From Sipunculus nudus (Eukaryota > Annelida > Sipuncula > Golfingiida > Sipunculidae), in contig CM049315.1 of the NCBI GenBank assembly GCA_026874595.1, forward strand, positions 39,262,164 to 39,326,163: a DNA stretch of 64,000 bases, written 5' to 3'. Below, one piece after another: positions 52,107 through 64,000 of this stretch (the stretch's first letter is position 1; the number at the start of each line of letters is the position of its first letter). The notes below the pieces were generated by a model. It saw only the letters and a list, made by a program, of their open reading frames with translations. It was not told the origin of the DNA and ran no database searches. The position numbers were made by a program, and so were the translations under genes.

Positions 52107-52834
52107 CCATTTTGTAGCAGGCCAAGATTTTATCTTGCCTTAATGAGTTTAAAATCTGCCTGGTACCATCCAGGTGAATTAAAAATCTGCCTAGGTGAGA
52201 TTGAAATTATTATTTGATGGTATTTCTTAAAACATGGTACAATGTAAATGACATATGAATGATGTTTCAGTTATATTATGAGCTCTGTATCATTAACTAT
52301 TTTGACATTGATGGTTACCATTATGTATAGATTAAAATTTGCAAGTGTGTGGTCAAATAAATTTAGAGCCCTTAACAAAAATATCATGTGAAGCCTATAA
52401 GTAATATAATTTTTAAATTTTTCAGTAATATTATTAATATAATAATTAATATTTATTTTGGAACTGGTATCAGTAATGAGTATTTTAATATTCCCTGCCC
52501 CTTTTTCTATTCTATGAGGTATACAGCAACCATCTCATAAAAATTATTTGCTTAAAATTAATTAATTGATTAAATGTCCAATGCTCTCGAAAACTTAAAG
52601 GAGCAATGTAAACATCATAAATATGTAATCTACAATGCCAAGTATATTAGGAAATCCCATCAGACCACTTTTTTATTCTTACCTAGGCCAATTTTAAACT
52701 CACTGGATGAAACCAGGCAAATTCTAAACTTGCCAGACATGATTAAAATCCTGGCCTACTCCATGATTGTGATTTCAATCTCATCTAGCTGAATTTTAAA
52801 TTTGCCTGGATTTTAATCTCGTCTGTGACATATG

Positions 52835-52912
<78 letters not shown>

Positions 52913-52914
52913 AA
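52835..52914. repeat. (CT)n(AT)n(AC)n compound microsatellite
   Basis: CT run, then AT run, then short ACAC run, directly upstream of the putative exon acceptor at 52,929-52,931. Confidence 0.95.
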
Positions 52915-52931
52915 AATATGTTTTCCTTCAG

Positions 52932-53119
52932 GTGCAGTCAGAGAAAATCCACTTGCTGAAAGAGTCAGGGAAGAGGATGTAAAGAAAATGATCCAAAGCT
53001 GGCTGATTTTTGCTGGGGACAGGGACGAAGGGAATAAGAAGAGGGACAAGTTGAAGTGTGCGAAGAAAGCACAGTTAACAGCAGAGACTATATCGGTGGA
53101 TGATTCAGATCTAAATTAA
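52932..53119 (+). CDS. Putative terminal exon of a transposon-borne gene (unidentified)
   Basis: After a pyrimidine-rich acceptor (TTTTCCTTCAG) the frame reads ENPLAERVREEDVKKM, then WLIFAGDRDEGNKKRDK, and ends ETISVDDSDLN with a stop at 53,117-53,119. The mixed-charge, lysine/arginine-rich character and clean stop look like the end of a real protein rather than chance AT-rich translation. I do not recognise the family. Upstream exons would lie within the same block. A candidate is the stretch ending at a CTGAG|GTAAGT donor near 51,393, but its frame is unclear. It is absent from duplication copy 1, supporting a mobile-element origin. Confidence 0.4.
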
Positions 53120-53849
53120 TTATTACAAAATATATAGTTATTTTCAGCTGTAGAGCGTTAGAATATACAGTCCTATTATTATAAAACAGTTTTGAACTTA
53201 TTTTTGTGTCAGTTTTATTTTGAAGATAAAGGTAATTGCTCTGAGAATGCTGTCTATATTTTGTATGAATGCATATGTCTTCCAGTGTGATTTCACTAAA
53301 AAGAAAACAAGTAAAATAATTTTTAATCCTATTGACAAACCTTACTACACATAACCGTACATCTAACATAGGACTTTACTTACAAAATACACTATTTGAA
53401 CCAATAATTAATCAATTAAGAATAACTCGCATATTTTAGAACATTTGAACCAGATTTTATTCCTAAATGTTCATGTTGATGAAAAACCTCAGTGGTATAT
53501 CGTCCTCTACATTGGTCCTACATTGGCACAATGTAAAATACAACATTGATCCAACAGATATCCAACCTAGTATCAATGAGCAAATTAGTGCAACATATAT
53601 CCTACATTGGCCCTACATTTGCCCAACATGTCACACAACATTGCTCCAACATCTGTCCAACGTAGTTCCAATGAGCAAATTGAGTTGGTCCAACATTGGA
53701 TACCAACGTTGGAACAACGTTGTTATCCAATGTTGGTCCAATGTATCTCCAACCTGTGATGCTGGCTGGGACACAATAACACAAAAAAATGACCTGATCG
53801 TGAAGCGTTATACATTTATATTTGTTATTACTCTTTCAAGAAACTGTTA

Positions 53850-56800
53850 GATCGCAAATCTAAATATCAGAAAATGATGATCGGGGTTACATCATATTAA
53901 AAATTCAGTTTTTAAAAACTGGACTCGTGCTCTGATGATTGTTTGAAAGTATACACAGCGATTACGCCAATGTTAACGATGTCAGAGTGAAATTATTCAG
54001 GGTGAGATGCCAAGATACATTGTGATTATTTTTTTTCACAACTACACCACTCATTTGATAATGACGACAGTGTCTGTCTTAATAATGTAGTAACGTTCTC
54101 TGATGATTGACAAACGCCCAACAGGGCGTACGTCTCCAAAAGGTAGGAAAAGCTAACTTTATAAAGGAAAAGAAATCCGATTTATAAATCACAAAACATG
54201 AATGACTATTCGAATAAAATTTAGTGAAGGGAATCCACCAGAAGGACAGGAATGTGTAATCCTTGGACATTTTTATAAAACTGAAACGATGTACAAACTT
54301 AACAATTTTTGTGCAGAAAAGGGATTTGTAAACAGCGCCGAAATTGGGTTAGCCTTTGGCATCTAGCGTGTTTGAGGCCTCAATATTCTACACAAATACA
54401 TTAGATTACAACGGCTGAAACAAATGGATTTTATGTATGTAATCCTGAAATGGGTAGATACATAATCTTGAAAAAGAGATAATATTTACTTGTAGCATCT
54501 AGTATCGTGGAAATTGGTATGTAATTAATTGTATGATCATTGTGATTAATAATATGATTAAGATTTCTGACATGTCGACATAACATTTTGAGAAAGAAGA
54601 AACCTATAGTTCCGCGGAATGTTACCATGGCATATAGGTATATATTTTGCTTTTAGTAATACACAATACATACATGATTATATATGCATATATCTGTATG
54701 TTCGTGTCTGTAATCAAATGTACTGTTCGGCAAAGAGATTAATTTCTATACATTAATTCACCTTAAGTTTGCAGTGTGATATAATGACCAATTTGACATA
54801 TACAGAAAAATATATATTTGGTGTATTAAAAAGACGATGTAGTGTGCATGTAGTTGAAGTATATAGCATTTACAACGCAGAATAAGACCAAATGTTATTG
54901 CAATTAAGGGGGTTTAAATATAATTTTCAGAATTAAACACGGAAATCTTAAATTCCTAAGATCGATCTTCTTCATTAATTTATATTTCACTTAATATTCG
55001 CAACGCAAAATATCAATGTTAAACCATATTTAATGTAAAGCTGTGGTAAAGTAGGACACGTCAAAGCTTACAGATACAATCTAAGACGCCGCAGGCGTTA
55101 TCCTAACTTCGGTTATCTTAATGTAGTTTTAATTTAATATACATTCGTATGGAAAAAAGGCTATAAGACCCTTTATAAAATAATATTTCAAACGTCGGGA
55201 AAATAGTGTCAATATTCAATAAATATTTGTTTTAATTTGAACATGTTTATGTACATGTTTTTTGCAAAGCACCACCACATATATCTGATCTGAGTGATCG
55301 GGATGTTAAAAATTTCCAAAAAATGTGACAGAAATAGCCCGGAGCACGCGATGTATAGCACGAGATAAACATAGGTTTATCTGAAGCCAGTAGGTGACAG
55401 TAGCAAATCACTCCGTTTAAATTAGAAATATGCATGTGATGGTTGATGCAATTGATGTTCAACACCCTTGCATTTTGGTCTGTTACGGCTTCCTCAACTT
55501 CCGTTTTGTATTGTCATAATGCATTGAGTGCACAAAATTAAGTCTTGAGATAATTTTATGCACATATTAAGGCCCTGATGGAACCGATATTTTGAAAATG
55601 AAAGAAGAATATGGAGCGGTATGTTGTGACAACAACACACAATTGCACAATATTACCTCAGCACAGCCACTCTTAATAGCCGTAGGGTCCATCTTTGTAA
55701 GATACGGTCTTGATGCAAACAAAAAGCTTCAGTAGATGTTGAGTAGATTTGCCCACGTCCAGACCTAATATCATGTAAAAAATTCTCAAAACTCTTATTA
55801 TAATCCCTGCCTTGTTTTGTTATTCTCAGTACTTACAACTGTTAATCTGTAAGCATGTGTTCATATGTCAATGGAAAATTAATACCATTATACAGTCTTG
55901 TAAATGAACGATTAAGTATCATGACAGTGAAATTGTTAGGCCATTTTATATCTTACTGTATTTGGTGCCACTTTCCATAAATTCTTATGGCTTCTGTGAC
56001 TCCCCTCCTGTCTACAATGGTTCGAACGATTTAGAATTTGTTGTTAAAATGATCTACGTAGCAATAAATAACATTCACTTTAAAAATAACAATTAAAAAC
56101 AACATGAAAACAAAATGTTTGTCTCTCTTTGTCAGTCTTTCTCTCTCTCTTTCTATATCTATGTTCAAGTGCGTCAAGAATAAAAAAAACTAACGCTTAA
56201 GCTAACTACAGTAGTCCAGTAACAAATCTGGCGGTGTTTTTTGTCTGATTATACGACAGTCCGAGCAGAAAATCAATGATCTGTTTACAATATGTTATGC
56301 TTGGGAAACCTCAGAATCGTTATTGCGTGGAAACCACATGCTTAATAATAATAATTATTGCCGGTTAATGTCACGTAATAAAATAAACTTAAGAAATTTC
56401 TCTGATCTTCATGTAAATTATGTAACTGTTTTTGGCCAATAGAAGGTTCTCTCTTGAAGCTATGTGAGATAAATTTACATGTAAACATTAATACATTATT
56501 TATTTCCCTTTGAAAGAAAAACGAGACTGAAAAGAGTTAAAGCAATTTGTTCATTTCAAAAAATAATCCGACTGAAGACACACTTGCCAAATTCTCAGTG
56601 ATTTTTTATATGCAAGGTACATGAAACACCAATGGGCCTTGCTAAATAAGAGAAGGTTGCGTCAGTTTATCCTCGAATTACGCGAATTTTATATCAGAAG
56701 CGCATAACATGCAAGATAGAGTTCGTTTAATTGGCATAATCAAAAGGACAGCATATGTCCAAATTGGTGTACGAGTGCGGTCAAGTTTGATCGAAAATAT

Positions 56801-57780
56801 TGGAAAAGTCAGTGTCCTTACACAGCTTATGTAGTTTGAATTTTGAAGTTGATTAGGTTTAATAAACAAATGGTTCGAATGCAAGTGACTTTGACTTGTA
56901 TCATCGATTTCATATATACCTGAAATACAGCACTTGTATGTTATGTATCCTGATGTGTCCTGATTTCAGCATTTTGCAATTTTATGTTTACACTGAAAAA
57001 CATATTTGAAAAGGTTTCAATAAATCGTTTTTCTAGATCACACTGCAAAGTGGGCGAGATAATGGTGATAATGTTGATGTAGATTTGGCCGTAATTAAAT
57101 GGATCGGCAGAGGAGAGCACCATATGTGTCCTAACGAAATAATGTTATCTGGGCATTCAGTTTTATTGACATCTTTAAACAAATATTTAAACAGGGCACT
57201 TTAGAAATAAAGTAAAGATAAAATATATTCAGGAAGTCAGTGACAATGCCTCCACAAGTCAAGCGTACACAGAGTCGATTATCACTTCTACACCTTAAAC
57301 TACATTAGTTCAGATTTCCTCCAATAAAACTCATCGCACATTTAAAATTCTGCTCATCACACAGACTTGCATTTGCGAGAGGTTAAGTTCGGGCTGCATC
57401 GCGTGTGTCCTTAGGAACCTGTTGTTTTTTCTCTCTAAAAATAGATGATCGATCTGAAAATCAAATTCAGATATCAGTCAAGGTACGATCTTTTTATTCA
57501 GGAGGTGAATCGTTCATATTAAAACATAATAATTTATATCAGCGAGTAATTAAAATATCTAAATTTCATCAGCGGGATAATTAAAATCAAGCAGAACCGG
57601 ATCACTCCCTGGAAGTTCATATTGATCACCATTCAGTTTAAACCTTATTTTGTCTGACGTGTGACAATATGAAGACACTACAGTTTAAGCGTTAATGAGA
57701 AGGTACTGAAGGCTTAATGCAAAATCCTGTGTTATGTTATTTCTCCGGACCTAAAGCTGTCTCACTTTGTTTATCGATGA
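53850..57780. other. No gene seen; duplicated intergenic DNA
   Basis: Counterpart of 8,640-12,560. It holds the left arm of the broken inverted-repeat element (about 55,324-55,349) and a short CT tract near 56,140. Confidence 0.5.
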
Positions 57781-57799
57781 AAGCGTATATGTTCAAGAG

Positions 57800-60553
57800 A
57801 AAAGGACACATTTATCGTCTAGACGGGAGAAATAAATGACAGGTGTAGCACCAGATGAATTTGGCCACATTTCCGTAATGTGTATCTAATTTAACATATC
57901 GATTCCATACATATTGAGTTAATTTTGCTTTGCGGGAAATACTATGAAAAATAACATCTGGATCATAAAAAATGACAAAACTATATCGAATACGGTTATA
58001 TATGATTACCATAAAGAACTGATATCCCAAAAAATTACCTGTTCACGTTCGCATTTTGTATAACATGATCAAAAACTAGGTTAAAAAGGGATGACTATCA
58101 TAAGATCAACATCAGAAAATCGGAAGTCGAATAACAAAATATAATTGTGCTCATCTCTTAAATCAGCTCATATAAACTGGCTCAGGTTATTTTTCTTATT
58201 TCCCTTCTGGAATTAAAGAGTAACTTTAGTACAATGGCATGAAATATCTTGCACCAGAATGACGTTTTCATTACATGCAATCTATATTTCCTGTTCTTGC
58301 TGTAGCTAACACATTTATTCTATGTTTATAGTAATATTACTTGGTTAAGATTAGTATATTTGATAGCGAAAACAATACTTATCCTTTGACATTGGGTTGA
58401 GACCCAAATGTTTGAGACATTTACGTTATAATATTAAAATAGTTTTCACACATTTTTAATCACATTTACCAGAAAGAAGTTCCGACAAAGTGAAAGCTTA
58501 TTACGTGTTCACTTGTATCTACCCCGATGGACCTTTCCTGAGTTTAATGTATGTTTTCCTTGCCGTGGCACATTTGTAAGGTAAACCTTCTTTCGAATGC
58601 ACGAAGAGGCTGGTACCTTAATGTATGTCGTAACCATCATATTAAAGAAACAGTATTATTTTTTACTAAAACGGACAATGAATATGGATTTACGTTTTAA
58701 TACAACATTACAAATGACTCATCGCAACGAATAACATTTTTCCATGGTGCTAGAATCACATCTTTTTATACATGAAAACAGGTTTACGAGTAGTTATTCG
58801 CATATGATACAAATATTTCACAATGGCCCTTGCACATTTAAAATTTATGTTAAATTGCGTTTTTACAGTTGGGATGGAATTCGGGTAAAAAATCGTAGTG
58901 AAATCAAACGAGTGTACAAATTACCGATGTCTATAAGGAAGTATATACAAAGCACAAACTTCACCGTCATGCGTTGACATGAACGTGCGTGCAATTGTAT
59001 GCATTTTATTCGTGCGCAGCGCAATCGAGCAAACAGATGGCTACTCAAAAGGTCTTTTATCCCTTTGCTGGTAATGTGTGTGTATCGCTGTGCATTCTGT
59101 GCTCTGATATCTGCATGTCTTCTGAACTATGATATCTGCTTGATCCTGTACAATTACTCGCTCCATAGTTGCACCGAATTTAGCCTGTGCTTTTACCTGC
59201 CCATGTCTGCTGTACTTCGGTTTTTCGAACGTCTTTCGCTACTGGTAAGTTGTGTTCATGTGTTTGGCCTGGAAAATATCAGCACATAATCGATAAACTT
59301 CACTCGGGGCTATATTATTTGTATTTAATCGAGCCCCGGTCGCCATCAAGGAATAAGTTTGAAAAGTTGGGTATGTTGTTAACTTTTTGCTGTATTTCAT
59401 TTTACAAATTATGTTCCTTTTTTTACAGTTAAAAATGAAGAACTTCGAAGGAATGCACGTGTGCGAAGTAATCTGCATTTTTATTAGTGTAACGTTAATT
59501 ATTTTTAAGTTGCCCTTGAATTATAAGTTTTCGCATTGTGCATATTTTTGCACTTGATGAACCAAATGCTAGCGGAATTCTATATATAACGTTGAAAAGG
59601 GCAGGGTATCCCTGGAATATCCTTGCAAGAAGAACATTTCTGTACCATAACTGCATAGTACACGCGTGAATGAAATGAGACGGTTATTAATAAAAATATA
59701 TAACCAATAATATACGCGACGGTATGCATAGTTCTGACTTAAAGCAAACTAGTTAGTTTATGTAGGAACAAGGGTGGTTATTTGCAAATAATTATATGAC
59801 CACATCATTATTAATATCATTTATTCCAACATCAAGGTATATAAAAATACCTGGAAATAGTCAAGTACATGGAATGTTAAAGTGCACAAATAATATGGTG
59901 GGCAGTTGATACTTATTATTTATTAGACCAGCATACATAAAATAGCGGATAAGAGAAGAAATAGTTTTCTTGGTGGGTCGACCCTAGTGAGGTCAAATGT
60001 GCCTTGTACTGAAAATGTGTGAACGGTAGCGCCACATGACAAAGGTTAAAGTTTAAGTTATCGAACTCTGTTATCTCAGATATGATATACGGCCAGTTTA
60101 TGCCGATTGTAGGTATTATATGTGACAATTAAGAAACGGCGTCATATATCCAAATACAGGTAGTAAGTCTGGTATTGTTGATTATAAAAATATGAAACTA
60201 ACATATAATTATTTGTAATTATTTTCTTGCTACAGATAGAAAAGATGAACCGTAAAGGACGATACGAAAATCAAGTAGGCCAATATAGTTTATTCTTGAC
60301 ATTTTAATATATATTTTTTAAATTGCATTGAGAATATGTTTTCATTCATGGATATTTAAGCGTGTTGCGCTTAAAGTATGGGAATCCTGGGTAAATTAAC
60401 AATTGGGACAGGACTTTTATTATTATTTAAGGGACTGCTGGTCTAATTTGAATACAAAATAGAACATACTCAGTAGACACACGGTGTTCTACTTGATGTT
60501 TCTAATTGATTTTTTAAAGATGTTGAATCTAACTTACAATTCTAAGCTACCAA
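57800..60553 (+). pseudogene. Decayed lectin-like paralogue, copy 2
   Basis: More complete than its copy-1 counterpart. The signal-peptide exon relic ends at the donor at 58,581: its original start codon is lost, and a frame from a later ATG hits a stop at the exon end. The PAN-like exon relic at 58,869-59,070 has an early in-frame TAA and is 11 bases shorter than the intact exon. The exon 3 homologue (59,429-59,467) keeps length 39 and an open frame, and an exon 4 homologue follows the acceptor at 60,233-60,235. The duplicated block ends at 60,553 before any lectin-domain exon. Confidence 0.7.
59791..60215. mobile_element. Copy-2-specific insertion of about 0.4 kb
   Basis: Copy 1 runs without this segment from TTTGCAAATTAAATAATTT to the exon 4-like acceptor, whereas copy 2 has ~425 extra bases. 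AATAATTAT and ATAATTATTTGTAATTATT lie at the edges, possibly duplicated target sequence. No family recognised. Confidence 0.5.
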
Positions 60554-63480
60554 TAACAGATTAATTGTTTCTTTTGTTCTTAATACTTTTGGTCACATTT
60601 CTCCTCATTCACGTAAGTTGGAGAATATATATTATGGTCTAAATCCAAATGAGTATACAAAAAAATAAATGATTTCAGTTAGATGTTCATATGCACAGAC
60701 TCAGGAAATGTCCAAAACCCATAATTCGAGCTGTAACTGTTATTACCAAGTCTCAGCCTGACAAAATCAAATACTTTAATTCATTTGCACTGGTTAAATA
60801 TTAGGCAACATGGAAATAAACAAGGGAACCAACTTTAAGTTATAAGCTCATGTGTTATGTTTAATGTTCCACATATACAATAAAATACACTTGTATCGCA
60901 TTTCCTGCATTTTCCCCAAATATAGAGAACCGAAAGCAACCGAATAAAATATTTAATAGCCTTTCAAGTAGAGTTGCCAGAAAGAATACAATAGTGCAGT
61001 ACTAAAAATTCAACCTCGATCATGTTAAGCCTATGGAAAGAAACGTTAATTTGTAATATATATTCTTTGGTTCATTCCGACTGTCTGTGCAAACGTTTAG
61101 GTTGTCTTGTTTGTAACACCGGAGTGAAAAGTGTTTTTAGGCACCGACCTGAAAGGGAGCTTCGGAACACATAACATCGATCGTGTTCATGCAATATACT
61201 AAACATAGAACAGACCTTTGAGTAGGATCTAAGGCATTCCCACATTTATAAACTGAAATATTTTCCCTGGCGGCAAGGTGCCACACACGATGCCTGAAAA
61301 CGTTCCCGTCAGTTTGTGTCACCCAATTGATCCGGCTCTCTGTTGATCTGTTTAGACCGGCTCGGATTATTTGTCTTCTGCTGATGGAACCTCGATGATA
61401 GTTATTAAAAGTCCACCAATCCACAGATTTCCGCAAACGTTCCCTTTCCGACCGACTTTATCGGTACGTTGAGCTGATCGCTATTTAGAAATGTTGGTGT
61501 ATGGATATTTCCTCCTTTGAGCGATGTAGCAAAGAGCCCGCTTGAACATCTTCAGATAAATATTTATTTTCGCCAGCAGGGAATGGTTCTTTCTGGCTTA
61601 AGCATGGTGCCTCAAAGGTTTGTTTATTAATTATCCCATAATTATTAATATGCATAATAAAAATTAGTTTTTTTTTAATCATTAAGGAGATACGCATTTG
61701 GTCAAAATATAATTCTCAACAGGGGACAAGTTAACACGGGTGTCTTTTCGCTTTAAATTTTTTTTCTGGTTAATTTTATGAATCAGCTTCTCAGGGCTTT
61801 CTCCTTTCATATTGGAAGATGTCGGGAAAAGTATAGCTACCATTTCCAGTCAAGAAGAACTGTACCTTGTTTCTGGTTCAAAAATACTTAGAAGAAGTTA
61901 TCGATATCAGGAAAACCGAGAAAGATTATCAAAATCATGATCAAGGATTACAAGCATATCTCATTACAAAAGAAAAAGCATGAACACGTAAACATTTTGA
62001 GAAACAATCCTTCACTAGATCCACAAGGAAATAAAAAATAACAGCTACCAACCATGGTTATTGATACAGAATATCGGCCATCATTAAGGATATCAAAAAT
62101 GGGTTCATCGTTTAACATTCCAAAGCAAAAATGATTGAAAGTCCCCGTGACAAGATTCTTATCGAGTCGTTTTAAATGTATTACCAAATAAGACCAAGTT
62201 TTCTTGTCCATTAAATAGTCTTAATTCACAATAGTGTTTGACCTGCGGTAGAGCTTTTGGCAATTGATTCTTGATGTTACTGGCTGTTAAGATTAATTTG
62301 TAGGTATTACGAGATAATATATAATAGGTCAGTATGTAATAAACAATATTAAGGCCAAAGTAATTTGAACATTTGTATAAAGTTCACGCTCACGCGAGAC
62401 TGTATGAACAGTGTTTACGACATTAACTATATTATCAAGAGAAATAAATGCACATATTGCAGTCAGTGGCGGGAATTACCATCCAGTATACATATGTAAA
62501 TCACAAACAATGACAGGGAGTGAAATAATGGCAAAGTTTTCCCCTTCCGAGCTGTCTGTCATATAGTATATGCTTTCTACCTCCATGGTTTTGTTTAATC
62601 TTAATGGTTTTACAAATTTGTATGTAGTTATCGTTTAGATATCTTATTTTTTACATGATCATTGCTGCATTTATGTGGAGACATACCCCTGAGGTCATTT
62701 GTTCTTTCGATACTCCAACACTCATTATTAACATTTTCATTTGCTGCAGGAGGAGCAAGAAGATAAGAATAATTTTACTGACTGGGCGCTTTCTGCTTTT
62801 TTTTGGGGGGGGGGGTTAAATGGGAATGGTGACGCGCAAAACTCCTTAAGGAAATTTTCCAGAAATTGTCCGCACCTCGCCGTATAAGCTGGATGAACTT
62901 GGACAACTCAGAATGCTCCGATCTACCGATGGCAGGGTTGGATCAGTGGGACGATTTTCCTCATAAAGACATATTGATTACCTGCTTTTGAAAAAAAATA
63001 TCATGATGTCCATAATAATGTAATATTATTAACAACAAGATATGTTATATACTTATTTTATTTTCTGTCTCGGGGAAAATATTTTTAACTATGGTTAACA
63101 GAAGTCATTAGAGTTTATTGAATTCATTTTATTGAAAGTGGTACTAAATATTATAGGAAATAAATAACTATATAACTGACATTATACTCTGTTTCGTTAG
63201 TTTTCAAGACTTTTCCATCATATTACTTTAAGCTGATTCTGCAGATGAAAGCATGTTTTTAGATTAATCATCGTATGTTCACAGAGAATCAAAAACGAGG
63301 CCGGATTAAAATTGTTCGTTCTTCAGATCAGACCACCAGATTGTTGAAAATTTTGTACAAGAATTGACATCGGCTAATCTACACAAACTCATTGATGACC
63401 AGACTGAAGCTGTTGTCTGAATTAAGCCATATCTAACCAAGCTGGACCCTATAGCTATTAAGACTGGCCTTGCTGAGTTA
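60554..63480. other. No gene supported beyond the duplication
   Basis: Unique AT-rich DNA with a few GC-richer patches. The minus-strand frame at 61,137-61,436 and the one at 61,948-62,211 have no recognised domain. A poly-T/poly-G run lies near 62,797-62,814. Confidence 0.4.
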
Positions 63481-63525
63481 AAGCTATTGTGTATTGGTTC
63501 GAAAGATACCCCACCTTTAAGCCAG

Positions 63526-63543
63526 TGCGCATGCGCATGCGCA
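63526..63543. promoter_or_regulatory. NRF-1-like palindrome (two overlapping sites)
   Basis: TGCGCATGCGCATGCGCA contains the canonical NRF-1 palindrome TGCGCATGCGCA twice, overlapping. It sits in a locally CpG-richer patch (GCCGTGGTC, CGTCTCGGCT downstream). In animals such sites mark promoters of housekeeping genes. No gene is identified next to it within the window, so promoter activity is only a suggestion. Confidence 0.35.
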
Positions 63544-64000
63544 TAGGCTGTTTACCGCGACCACCCGGTAAAAGTAAAACGATACCATTCATTGCGGACT
63601 TAAAATACAGGCTTTTCTCTGACAACATAACGACAACAAGGCAAATAGGTTTTTTTAGGGAAAAAGAACCCATTTTTTATTATTTATGTGTACGAAGTCA
63701 TTCTGTGGATTCACATCTGGCTAGAAGCGGTATACTTCTTTTGACTCACAGCCGTGGTCATGGAAACTGTCGTCTCGGCTAAGGATCGTCTGGTTAGCGT
63801 CTGCAATCATGTGGCTAACGTGAAAAGGTGTAATATAGCAAAAAAAATGCTAGGATTAAAACTTCCAGTACGGTATTCACATGAAAATCACGTTATCTTA
63901 TCTAGTTTATTTTAAACTAACGTTAGAATTATGAAATCTAGGGGACGATTGAAGCGGCAATTTGGCGATAATACATGGATTTATGATTGTTTATCTTTAT

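Larger units (their letters stand above)
50567..53786. mobile_element. Copy-2-specific transposon-like block with CCAACATTGG subterminal repeats
   Basis: This interval replaces 7,668-8,566 of copy 1. Near the left end (~50,585-50,720) and right end (~53,500-53,760) there are many short copies of a TTGGACCAACATT-type motif, in opposite overall orientation. The outer ends read CCCCAG... and ...CTGGG, with AGTTGGATA/AGGTTGGAGATA on the inner side when the right end is reverse-complemented. This fits a DNA transposon with long structured subterminal repeats. It contains AT and CT microsatellites and one plausible 3' coding exon (52,932-53,119). Edges are approximate and no target duplication was confirmed. 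Confidence 0.6.
43126..60553 (+). repeat. Segmental duplication, copy 2
   Basis: Colinear with 1-14,098. It is longer because of a 3.2 kb replacement block (50,567-53,786), a ~0.4 kb insertion (59,791-60,215) and retention of ~0.8 kb (58,307-59,115) lost from copy 1. Visible divergence is clearly greater than between the two GH10 units, so this duplication is older. Confidence 0.9.

Noticed and set aside
61137-61436. 99-codon minus-strand frame with GC-richer composition
   Set aside because: It begins at a non-ATG codon, lacks a recognised domain, and no flanking exons were found. A real exon cannot be ruled out, but the support is too weak to call it.

Overview
This is eukaryotic DNA: AT-rich, with spliced genes, long introns, simple repeats and several transposon families. 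Gene content (a GH10 glycosidase with a CBM4/9-like module, secreted PAN-like/C-type-lectin-like proteins), tRNA-derived SINE-like elements and short CCGGATC-type MITEs suggest an invertebrate, most likely a bivalve mollusc. The organism assignment is an inference. All recognised genes are on the + strand, and exon models were built by hand from splice sites and reading phase.

Layout. (1) 1-~14,098 and ~43,126-~60,553 are two direct copies of one 14-17 kb segment. Each copy holds an intact-looking seven-exon gene for a secreted protein (signal peptide, PAN/Apple-like exon, two tiny linker exons, C-type-lectin-like domain; 277 residues by the model) and, about 10 kb downstream, a decayed relative of the same gene. 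Copy 1 also has a broken lectin-domain exon at 8,365. Copy 2 instead carries a 3.2 kb transposon-like block. The copy-2 lectin gene has lost the AG of one splice acceptor. (2) 15,464-18,362 is a transposon-like block built of about eight ~337 bp tandem units between short inverted ends. (3) 18,511-31,548 is a much younger tandem duplication of a ~6.5 kb unit. Its left breakpoint is inside a SINE and its right breakpoint is inside an intron of the GH10 gene. (4) 27,473-38,228 is the complete twelve-exon GH10 gene (566 residues by the model), whose first six exons are the ones duplicated upstream at 21,062-24,739. (5) 38,229-43,125 and 60,554-64,000 show no recognisable gene, but contain a hAT-like MITE, a long inverted repeat and an NRF-1-like palindrome.

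How the parts relate. The lectin genes come from an old tandem array that has been copied again and partly decayed, and the GH10 locus now lies between the two copies. The extra 5' half of the GH10 gene can, by splice phase, join the shared 3' exons, so two near-identical leader/promoter modules may feed one catalytic domain. The GH10 product is predicted to be secreted and to cleave beta-1,4-xylan or a related glycan, fitting digestion of plant or algal material. The lectin-like proteins are predicted to be secreted and could act in recognition. Neither role has been tested.
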